From positions 248,001-312,000 of the forward strand of contig CM033115.1 in assembly GCA_019321725.1 (NCBI GenBank): a DNA stretch of 64,000 bases, read 5' to 3'. This document shows, in pieces, positions 12,919-22,600 of the stretch (positions are counted from its first letter, which is position 1; each line of letters starts with the position of its first letter). The position numbers and the translations under genes are program-made. The notes beneath the pieces are model-generated. The model ran no database searches and was not told where the DNA came from. It was given only the letters and a program-made list of their open reading frames with translations. Origin of the DNA: Paulownia fortunei (lineage: Eukaryota > Streptophyta > Magnoliopsida > Lamiales > Paulowniaceae).

Positions 12919-13672
12919 TTTGAGAAAAACAAAAAATTACTAAAATATATATGACAAGTATATATATAATTTGACAAAATGTAGCTCAGATGATAGATTT
13001 GCCAACATTGACATGATTGCTAATTTTTTCCACATACAATCTATCTCAGCACATTAAGATTTCATTAGAAAAAAATATGTAATATGGCATTTGTTAATAA
13101 ATATAAAAGCATTAATTGTTACTAATTGTTCATAGACGAGGCATGTGTATTCAAATGGCAATAGCATAGAGACATTATCTCGACATAAGTGATAATTATA
13201 TTATTATATCAATATATTAATTAATAATTAAGTATATCTATCAATGATTAATAGATTGAAATAATAAAATTTCAATATAGGAGAAGATATAATCGACACA
13301 ACAATATATCGGTGCGTACCAGAATATTGCAAAGTCCCATTTTGTAATCTCACATTGATCATTCTATCTGATAATCATTTATTTTATGATCAGACGAGTC
13401 ACACTTATTTAAAATAACGTAGAATAATTAACCGCTTTTAATTACTCTTTTCAATACAAAATTTGGTACTGTCCTATCCGTCAATGATTCATTAATTGAC
13501 AAGCCCAGAAGCAAGTAGCGAACAATCAAGTTTATATATTCAGTTAATAATTCTCTAATAAAAAATTAATTACTATCAACATACATTAATATTCATTCAT
13601 ACCTTTAGTAAGATTCCAAATTTTTTTAGTTATAGGATTTTAAGATCTCAACTTTATTAATTCGACAAAGCA
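12919..13672. other. AT-rich spacer between promoter repeat and MULE
   Basis: No coding signal is seen. The sequence is AT-rich with short random frames, and ends at the target-site repeat of the adjacent transposable element. Confidence 0.5.
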
Positions 13673-13679
13673 TCATTAG

Positions 13680-13835
13680 AGAAAAAATACAAATTTAGTT
13701 ATGTAACTATAGGTTGGTAATATTAGTTTTGCACAAATTCAAATTGATAAAAAAATCCTATTAACTATTAAAAACTCTTAATTTGAGTTCAAATTTTTCT
13801 AAAAATTATAAATTTAATTGAAAAATCGCACATAC
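13680..13835. repeat. Left terminal inverted repeat of the MULE
   Basis: It pairs in reverse complement with 15505-15667. The clearest shared blocks are ACAAATTTAGTTA/ATAAATTTAGTCC, GTAATATTAGTTTTG/ATAATATTAGTCC, AAATTGA(C/T)AAAAAA and AATTTGAGTTCAAAT. Several indels show that the element is old. Confidence 0.72.
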
Positions 13836-14622
13836 TACTCACGTGGTCAGTAAAATTTAAAAAATTTTAATTTACCCACAAATTTATCTTATATAGACAC
13901 AAACTATCCTATGTGGGGAAGGCAACCTACGAGGAATAAGAATAAAGCTGATTAGAAAAAATAAAAAATCCAACTAGAGTGATGATATATTAAAAAATGG
14001 CAAGGAATAACACTTTTTTGGTACAACTCTCGTGTTGACATCCTGCTTGATACAAGCAATCTTTAGAAAATGCCAAGTAAAAGAGAGAATAATATACCTA
14101 TTTTATAATTTTTTCCTTTTCCTTTTCTTTTCCCACCTTTACCCTTTACTTGTTTTTTTCTTTCTTCGTCGGCTAGGCATCGGCCGCATATGATGCAGTA
14201 CGTCGCTCTCTCAAGCTCCCCATTGAAACGGCTCGTTTGTTTCTTGTCAAAATTCCGCCAACACAAGCCCACGACTGATCGAGAGAGGTGCCGACGACCA
14301 GACGCCGCTGGAGAGCCATCGGCCCCCTGCAGTGCCCGATGCCCCGACAGCGCCCGACGATTTTGTTGTTCAGGAATGATGGGAGTGGGGTGGTGGTGGT
14401 GGATGGCTATGGTGTAAACAAATGAATGGGTTTGGGGAAGAATTTATTGGGAATGAATAGGTTTAAGGAAGAATTTGTTGAAAGGGGAGGAATATGTGAT
14501 GGTTTTTAGTGATGATTGCAAGGGTTTGGGGTAGGTGTTGGTGAGCTAGAGGTAGCAGCCGATGGGGTTTGGGGTGACAGGGTTGGTGGGTTAGAAGTGG
14601 TGGTTTGGTGGAGAAGTGGTTA

Positions 14623-14662
14623 AGGAAGGGTAGGGTGGGTTGGGTTGGGTTGGGTTGGTGGT
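14623..14662 (+). other. G-quadruplex-prone run inside the MULE
   Basis: Repeated GGGT(T) units give at least six runs of three G spaced by one to three bases, then a (GGT)n stretch. This satisfies the usual intramolecular G4 pattern and resembles telomere-like GGGTT repeats. It lies at the edge of the GC-richer block carried by the element. Confidence 0.6.
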
Positions 14663-14734
14663 GGTGGTGGTTTCTTGAGACTGAGGAGGAAGAAGAAGAA
14701 AAAAAAGAAAAGAAAAAGATTGGAAATCAAAGAA

Positions 14735-15395
14735 ATTAAATTTTTTATTACAAAAGATATAATTTTTTTAATTGATGTATATATTCTAAAATAATTAATA
14801 TTAATTTTGATGATTAATTATTCAAGTAATTAGAATTTATTTTTTGAATTTTGATATTAATTAAAGTTATACATTAAATATTAATAAAAACTAATTACTT
14901 GTTTTCTAAAAAAGATATAACTTTTTTGAATTTCTTTTTATATCCTAAAATAATTAATGTTATTTTTTATTTTATTTTGATGATCAATTGTTCAATTAAT
15001 TAGAAATTAATTTATATATTTCAATATTAATTAAAGTTATAAACTAAATGCCAAAAAATTAAGGTAAATTAAATTTTCTATTAAAAAAGATATAAATTTT
15101 TAATTTCTTTTTATAATCTGAAATAATTAATGTCATTTTTTACTTTCTTTTGTTGATTAATTATTCAATTAATTAGAGGTTAATTTATGAATTTCATTAT
15201 TAACTAAAGCTATACATTAAATGTCAATTTTTTTTATATTGGAAAATAATTAATGTTATTTTTTACTTTCTTTTCATGATTAATTATTCAAATAATTAGA
15301 AGTTAATTATGAATTTTAATATTAATTATAGTTATACATTAAATGTTAAAACATTAAATTCAAATTAATTTTTAGTAAAAAAGATATAATTTTTT
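14735..15395. repeat. Degenerate tandem array (about four copies) in the MULE
   Basis: The phrase AAATAATTAAT...GATTAATTATTCAA.TAATTAGAA...TATACATTAAATG recurs four times. The AAATAATTAAT marker lies near 14788, 14948, 15121 and 15244, so the spacing varies between about 120 and 175 bases. Each unit also has a variant of AAAAAAGATATAA. Internal subterminal arrays are common in plant DNA transposons. Confidence 0.65.
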
Positions 15396-15504
15396 TCTCC
15401 AACTAAACATGCTTAGATTTTATGGTTTAGTCCATACTATATTTCTCACTCATCCATCTTGGCATTACATGGAATATATCATGTCCACATAAATTAAAGG
15501 GGCC

Positions 15505-15667
15505 CGAATGTGCAAAATATCCAATTTTAATGAGAGTTACGGGACTAATATTTGAACTCAAATTGAGATTTTTTAATAATTACAGAAATTTTTTGTCAAT
15601 TTAAATTTGAACGGGACTAATATTGTTATCATCTATAATTACGGGACTAAATTTATAATTTTTCCCG
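15505..15667. repeat. Right terminal inverted repeat of the MULE
   Basis: Reverse-complement partner of 13680-13835. It has three ACGGGACTAA motifs, which look like the ancestral TIR sequence; the left copy has lost them by point changes. Confidence 0.72.
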
Positions 15668-15674
15668 TCATTAG

Positions 15675-18600
15675 CAAAAGTTCATATTAGTGTCGCTATC
15701 ATCAAGTAAGTACTACAAGCTATATTATTGAAATTGCTTCCTCAAAGATGCAATTTGTGCTCGGAATTTAATTTGGTGAGCAAAAGGAAAAGGAGAAGAT
15801 AATGAACGAAAAATATAATAAGAAATTACTCTCTGAAAATGATGAAAATATCTTTCTTCAAGCATGTTTATTTTTGAAATTTTAATGAAGAAAAACTCTT
15901 AAAAAAAAATTTCTCCTTTCAAATTGTAGTACTTTATACTTTATTTGATAATATTTTTCCTTTTCCTCGTCCAAATCCAAGTTCTAAACTTGTTTTTAAT
16001 ATTTTTCTCATTAAAATTCAAGGACAAGGGTATACAAAACATAACAAAATAGTTATATGGCAAGAACTGCAGGAGGGTCCTCAGACAAAAGCCTCAAGAA
16101 TCTGACAATTGTTGTGCATTCCATTGTTCAGAAATGGGGCATATTCATTTCTTGATCTTTTTTAACTGTCCATTTCTTTCCATTCTCTCGTTGAAATATT
16201 TGTGAATTTCGCGTGCCAATTGAATAGTTTTTTCATTCAAGAAATGTTAAGTGCACTTGTAAAATTCCAACACATAATTGTACATTAGAAGTGCACAATT
16301 ATGATGAGTCTTGAATATTTTATGGTGGAAATTGATTTGTTTATCCATTAACTATACATGGTACACGAATGTCACATTATGTCGAGAATTTTAATGTACT
16401 CTCCCATGTTTCCATCATAAAGGAGCAGTTGGTAAACGTGTGCATGACCATAAAGTCACACCCACAATAAATTCATTCCTGATACAAGCACCACTACCAA
16501 GCACAGAGTCAGCTATCTAGGGTGGCAAATCGGTGGATTGGGTTCAATTCATGGGTCTTTATAAGGTTATTTATACCATTTTAAATTGGTTCTCATTAAA
16601 TCTATGATGGTGCATTAGATATGCAATACATATTAGCACTCCATGAAGGGCTATGGAGTCGAGTGGGGGACCCGAGTAAAAATACATAAATCTTAACACG
16701 TAAAAAAAAAATTACATTTTAAGTATGGGGGCAAAAAGGAGAATCTGAATTAATACCCATAAAATACATTTTAACAAAGAAAAACACACTAGCAGACTTA
16801 TTAGGTAACCCTGAATAGGGTTTTGGCAAACTCAACGTCTAGACACGTGCAATCTAATTATTAAGATTTCTTAAAAAATAAATTACAATACATTGAATTT
16901 AGTACTGAATCAAATATATGTGACCTTATTGTCAACCTCATCGCTATCCATGATTCCTCGCCTGTCGATGTTGGGTTTAGGTATCATTCACCTAAAAGTG
17001 GCTATGATGGCCAAGCTAAGGCTACATTTTGTGAAGCTCTTGCCCATTTTCTTAAGAGTGATAGAATCAATTTAGCTATATAACATGGAGTGAGTTATAT
17101 ATGTCTATCAATATAAATAATTATATGAAAGACGTATATTTAGTTAGATTCAATGTTGGTTCTTAAAAATAATTAAGAAAATGATCTTATAATTAAAGGA
17201 TAATAATAACACTAGAAAAGCTATAGTTTTTTTTAATTTGTATGTAAAAGTAAATTACATATATGGCAACTCGTCGTACCGAGTAAGAAACCACTAGGAG
17301 AATTTTTAAGTATTATCCAAGGACTATATTAACTTTATATATTTTAATTATCTGGGGTGATAAATTTAGTTTTTCAGATACTAACAATATATCGAGTATA
17401 TGAATGATGAATAAATATTTTATTTTATAAAAAATTAAACGTTTATCCATCATCCAATTGTCCGATAAATAATACATCGAGTGGAGCATGTGTTCTAGAG
17501 TTAAGATCTAAAATTTTGTACTTATTTCATCATTATTTCGGGCTTTCAAGAAACAATTGGGCTCACAACATAGAATATCTAGTAATTACTGAGAATCATT
17601 TTCCCTTCCCCACCACCCAACCAGCCCAAAAATGAAAGGAAAAATAAAATAAAAAATTGAATGTAAAATTCAACACTCAAAATAGTGTATTTCCCTCCCC
17701 ACACCACCACCATATATTAGGTCTTAATTAAATCGACAAATCCTCATCATTTAGATGGATTACAGTTGGAAGGTTTTACAAAATCCATTTAATACTACAA
17801 TTTGGATTTTAATTAATGTGATGATAGCCAATGACATGCCAAAACCCCACCCCACCCCACCCCACCCCACCCCAGTTCAGCAAACCAAACTGCAATTGCT
17901 ATCATAAAAATTAGGTTTCCATTGCTAATCGAAACAATTTTAGTACAAACAACTAAATATCAAAGAGATAATGACAGCAATATCTGTCAAAAGTGGAATT
18001 ATTAGCTAAGGATTAGTTCCAATCCTAAGATTTATAATGCCTGTCCACTCATGCGGGTGATTCAAACTTATAAAGTTTCTTTAAACCCATGCTTAGAACA
18101 GAAATCCTCTTGACAAGATGCATTAATATAAATTAATTAGTATATACAATCTAGATTCAATTAATTAGTTTTGTAGAAATTAATTATGTTGGATCCTTAA
18201 TCCAACGTTGGACTTATATGTGAATAATTATGTGTTGCACACTATTATATTAGATTAAGCCCATTTTAAAAGTGATCTGCTAATGTTCAAGTAATTTGGG
18301 TTTTAATGCATCTAGGGTGTGGGTTTTTAATGTGTAGAGATTTAAAAATAATTTCTATTTATATGATGTGCTAAAATAAAAATATCAAAAATAATAGGGT
18401 AAGTCATTGTTCAAGTAGAGAAAGTTAATATAGAGAAAGTTAAAGGATTTTCTGAGGAAGTTAGGTGATATATTACATTACATTCTTTTCTAACATCCCC
18501 ATCATTAAAGAAATAATATAGAGAAAGTTAAAGGATTTTCTAAGGAAAACGTGTTGATCTAGAAGGTCAGTGCACGGCTCAAAAAAGTAATTGATCGTTA

Positions 18601-18802
18601 TGGATTCAGGTACGCTTTCGCATATTTATTTATTAATTCTTGGTGATCCAACATATATAATTTTCACCAAAACTTATTTATTACATGTTAAGCATAATTT
18701 GGTATATTCTTGAACTGTACAACCATTGGAAGTGGGTGCGAGTCCAAAGCCCATGAATGGCATTTAGAAGCCTGCTAATTTGGGCTATACACCAACACAA
18801 AG
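15675..18802. other. Gene-poor AT-rich region
   Basis: No supported gene. It contains a (CCCCA)6 microsatellite near 17845-17874 (G-quadruplex-prone on the minus strand) and a short direct repeat TATAGAGAAAGTTAAAGG at about 18430 and 18519 (period 89). Short open frames here have no splice or similarity support. Confidence 0.5.
17845..17874. repeat. (CCCCA)6 pentanucleotide microsatellite
   Basis: Six perfect CCCCA units in AT-rich intergenic DNA. The minus strand reads (TGGGG)6, a strong G-quadruplex pattern. Confidence 0.9.
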
Positions 18803-18901
18803 TCATGGGCTAGATGTATGAAAGAATTGTGATAAAATCCATCCACAGATGACCAGACCCACAAACAAAAAGAAAGAAATAACCCATTTTCTGTAAGCCA
18901 T
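18803..18901 (-). CDS. Possible 32-aa single-pass membrane microprotein
   Basis: A short minus-strand frame starts MAYRKW and has one strongly hydrophobic segment of about 18 residues (ISFFLFVGLVICGWIL) before a short Ser/Pro tail and TGA. The basic N-terminus followed by a hydrophobic helix is what a real tail or signal-anchor peptide would look like. The same frame stays open upstream, and nothing else supports expression. It could be chance or the 5' exon remnant of a lost gene. I do not recognise it. Confidence 0.2.
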   Translation of the reverse strand: MAYRKWVISFFLFVGLVICGWILSQFFHTSSP

Positions 18902-21838
18902 TCCTGCTATGGTTTTTACCTGGAGAAGAGCTTCCAGAAATTTGGGAGATATAACAATGCATAAACCAGTCCTTTTGTAGGATTCATGATAATAGAAATA
19001 AAATTGCAAAATTGTGAACAATTTAGTTGGATATTTCGAGTGTATGATTTGTATCGAAAAAAAATAAAAAAATCGATGTCGAGTAACTTATAACGTTATA
19101 TGTCCATTTAATCTAGATTAAATGCCCTAGTTTAGTTTGTTTTTTTTTTTTTTTTTTGTGTGTCTATTTATTTATTTGCAGTCAAAATAGTAAGCACAGT
19201 AAAAACTATTTTATCAAGGCATTATTGAGAGTGTCCTTGCCTTTGACAAAGTGTGATGAGATGACCTTACTCTTTTAGAGGGTCTTGATAAGAATGATTT
19301 TTTTGTGTCAATGTCCTAATGAAGAGGCCATGTTACTATGTTAACGAAAGATGAAAAACAGCCTGCCAAAAATGGACCCCAAATGCTGGCTGCATTTAAC
19401 AAGGAACTCAATTTTGCATATGAGCCAAATCATGAGACTTTTTTTTTTTTTTTATTTCACTTTTTGTACTATAGTTTTTTCTAATTATTATAATTAGTGA
19501 TGATTAGTTTTTTCTAAGGATATTATTGTCATTTTACTAATTCAAATGGACACATTTACCCTTCATTATACCCTACTAACCCCCCATGGGAGGACCCTAA
19601 TGGAAGAAGTATAAAGATTTCCTCCTCATTTGCCTAAGCAAGACACTCTTTGGCTACTCTAATTTTCTCGTAAGTTCTTTATAATAATTTCTGTACGAAC
19701 TTGAGGATCAAAGAATTTCAATGGTCTAACCCCAAATCTTCTCGTTAACTTCAAATTTTATGTCATATCCACTAATTTGCATATATAGTCTTAGTAACCA
19801 ATTTTAGTTTCATCACTCAAACTTCATAAATTTTTAAATAAGCATAAATAGAATTTCTCAATATTCAAAATCTACCTTTCATACATTTTATTCCTTTGAC
19901 TATTTTGTACATGCTGTTAAAAAAAAAGCAAATCATAAAAAAATCTTGTGACATGAGATTCCTTCATAGCCATAAACATTATTGAATGAATCGAATTCGA
20001 AATATATGGACAAAGACGTTTGCTGCGTACAGGTAAAGTTGTCTGTGGCTTTCACTGCCCAAATTGGGGACACCCTCATTGTGTTCTTGAAAATTATGGC
20101 TTTACTTTCCATTGAAGCACACTGATAAGTAAATTTAAGCAAATCATGGATCTTAATTTCGCCATAATTTCAGAGATTTGACATGAATAAAAGGGATAAC
20201 TAAAGCAATTAACAAAAATTAAGTAAAATAAATAGCAAAAGGGGTTGGATTCTGCAGTTTTCATCAGGGAAAAAAGGGTTGTTTTTCCCTTTGCTATGGA
20301 ATTAAAAACTGTAATTTTTTCAGTACTAAATAATAATGTTCTGTTTGAATAACTACAAAAGCCATCATTACATTCAGAAAAATGCTCAGAAATGTTGAAA
20401 CTGAAGTTAACAGGGGACCCTATTTTCAGACAAACGTTTCATTTCAATCCTCGTTCTTGTAGGTACATCGGTCATTGACCCGCTTTCACGGAATTCAACT
20501 CTTGGGCTTGCCTTTTGCACTTTTACTTATTCCACCCCCACCTCAAAAAAATAAAAATAAAAAAAAGTTAAACTTTTTTAAGTTTTGATTTTTCTATTTT
20601 TTTCTTTATTTTGTCGAATCAAATGCTCTCATATACGTGCATTATTCTGTTATCTATTATATTCATCATAATAACGAATGGTGTCATAATTATAATTTCT
20701 ATAGCCATGTATTTTTGTACCAACATTAAAAAAATTTAAATCTACCCCAAGTTACAACTTTTATTCTTAGTTTTGAGAATGAAACATTGGTCCCTTGAAC
20801 ATTGAACTTACTAGCTCACTTGAGCTGCAATAAGAGTTAATTTTCAAGCCAAATGAAACAATCTACATTCCCATTGTCTCCAATACAAGAAGGAAACAGT
20901 ACAAGCAAAGAAAATAAATAGAAAAAAACAGTAGCAACGAAAGAAGTGGAAATCTTTTCTGCTTGCAAACAAATTAAACCAAGGGTGTAAAATAAATGTT
21001 TTTCCGTACCAAAAAGACTGGCTCTTACAGATTACAAAGCTGATCCGGCCCCCACACCCCCACCCCCGAACACCCTCAATGTTTGAGAAGTGATTTAGTT
21101 CATTGTTGCAGAAGGGATATTACAAACCAAGGGTGGGGTGGGAGGGGGGAGTTGGATCCAATAATACAGTGCATAAGTTGTAGTACATGAAACAGTCACG
21201 AGAAAAAAATCTCTTTTTTCAACTGTGATTTCTGCAAGAATATTTATTCTCATACCACTTTTCAGCCCAGCAACATACATAAAACACCGTATTGAGGGCC
21301 TGACATTTCACAGAATGTCTACATCTGGCCATCTGCCCCTCTAATACAATTCAAATTCATGGCCACAAGAAATATGTAATCTGCAACATGTACTAAAAAG
21401 AGTTCTAGTATGAAATATGAAATATGAAAGTACAATCACTAGTTTACTGAGTACCCTTTTACATCTCTAAGATAGAATGGAAACAAAAGTTTGATTCTAT
21501 AGCGTTTCTTGATGCCATTTATCCATGGGAGAGATGCTTGAAGTAACTCTAAGTTCCAATAGCTCAGGAGGGATAGACAAGGAAGGAGAACAAGAGTGGG
21601 GCGGCAACGAAGAATGAAAATAGATAAGTCCAACATCAGAAAATTCTGTTGTTATATCCACGATGAAACGAAAAAGAAAAACGAACGACACAACATTGGG
21701 TCTTACAAGGTCAAGAAAAGGTCTTACAAGGTCAAGAAGAAGGAAAGTTGAGAAAAATCTAAGGCAACAAGTCAAAAAATTGAAAAAAAGAACTTAAAAA
21801 AAGAGATTGTAGACAAGCTCAGGTAGGATAGCACCTAC
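18902..21838. other. Intergenic region, possibly with 3' region of a small gene
   Basis: No supported coding sequence. 21000-21838 lies downstream of the 69-aa gene on the minus strand and may include its 3' untranslated region. A minus-strand open frame at 21497-21775 (92 residues) has no recognisable domain. A 21-base tandem pair GGTCTTACAAGGTCAAGAA occurs at about 21699 and 21720. Confidence 0.4.
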
Positions 21839-22357
21839 TTAAAATGAACAAGCATTCATCAATTCAAGACCATTGTTCATCACAGAATCATTAACCAAGA
21901 CTTTCTCTTCTTGATCAAGGCTTCCCAGTGTGATGAAATTTGTTTTGATGCATCCATGAAACTCAATGTTTTCACCAAAGTTAAAGCCTGCATCCAAATT
22001 TTTTACTCAGAAAACATTGAAGCAACCAAAAATTCCAGGTAAACTGTACTTACTATCAATGGACAATATAGTATTTAAGTAGTAACTATCAATAGAATCA
22101 GAGAACAGAATATGTCATGTTAATTTGTATAACTTGCAAGAAAATGCCATGTATATGTGAAGTTCTAAAATGCCAAACTAAGGAAAAATGAAATATATAT
22201 CAGGTGATATTTATAGAATTGAGAGTTTGTCAGCATTGAACATGTTATTAGTAGCTTCTTCTCTGTGTGTGTGTGTGTGTGTGTTCTTACACATACCTTG
22301 CAGTTGTGGAAACTTCAGGCTAGCTTTCTGCCTTGCAATCTTTTCTCTCTCCCCCAT
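21839..22357 (-). CDS. Unrecognised two-exon small protein (69 aa)
   Basis: Two minus-strand exons, 22357-22297 and 21987-21839, join at clean CAAG|GTATGT and GATGCAG|GC sites. The phase is exact (61 + 149 bases), with a stop just after a CSF end. Exon 1 encodes a basic stretch beginning MGEREKIARQKASLK; exon 2 begins GFNFGENIEFHGCIKTNF and is followed by an acidic LGSLDQEEK segment. No signal peptide or membrane segment is seen. A TATA-like CATAAAAAG lies about 80 bases upstream, in a short GC-rich promoter-like block. Each frame is too short to stand out alone; the case rests on coherent splicing and non-random composition. I know no family for it. It could instead be the surviving ends of a larger gene or a non-coding RNA. 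Confidence 0.45.
22264..22284. repeat. (GT)n microsatellite in the small-gene intron
   Basis: About ten GT units lie just inside the intron of the 69-aa gene (reads AC on the gene strand), about 12 bases from the donor site. Confidence 0.85.
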
Positions 22358-22463
22358 GAGAAAAGGTGCACACGCTCACATACAACGAGGGGAGAGAGGA
22401 AGAATGAAGAAAAGTGAAGGAAAGAGAATGGGCTTTTTATGGAGAGCCAGTGGGCTGTCCTGA

Positions 22464-22600
22464 TGGACCTGACAGTGACAGGTCCAAGGCCCAGAAAGAA
22501 TGTAAAAAAACCGACGTCACCACGTTGCCGCCCGCTTCCTGCACGCCGGGACTGACCATCCTGCCCGGCCGACCGCAGTAAAAATCTAACACCTCAGTTT
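22464..22600 (-). promoter_or_regulatory. GC-rich promoter-like block upstream of the 69-aa gene
   Basis: A 23-base inverted repeat (TGGACCTG, 7-base spacer, CAGGTCCA) at 22464-22486 is followed by an ACGT element (GTGACGTCGG on the minus strand, near 22513-22522), a bZIP-type site. The block is much richer in GC than the flanks, as in promoters here. The role is inferred. Confidence 0.35.

Larger units (their letters stand above)
13680..15667. mobile_element. Non-autonomous Mutator-like element with long TIRs
   Basis: A 1988-base segment is bounded by long terminal inverted repeats and by a matching 7-base direct repeat TCATTAG (13673-13679 and 15668-15674), a candidate target-site duplication; Mutator elements usually make 8-9 bases. 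The outer TIR end on the right reads CGGGAAAAATTATAAATTTAGTCCC in reverse complement (shown here as consecutive short blocks CGGGAAAAATT and ATAAATTTAGTCCC). It matches the MULE-like GGGAAAATT...GTCCC style; the left end has diverged (AGAAAAAATAC AAATTTAG). Inside are a GC-richer block (about 14150-14720) and a degenerate tandem array. No transposase reading frame is present, so it would need a helper elsewhere. The extent of the TIRs was judged by eye. Confidence 0.72.

Noticed and set aside
22188..22463. 91-residue plus-strand frame with a Val/Cys run
   Set aside because: The run is the translated (GT)n microsatellite; the frame crosses the promoter and intron of the minus-strand 69-aa gene.
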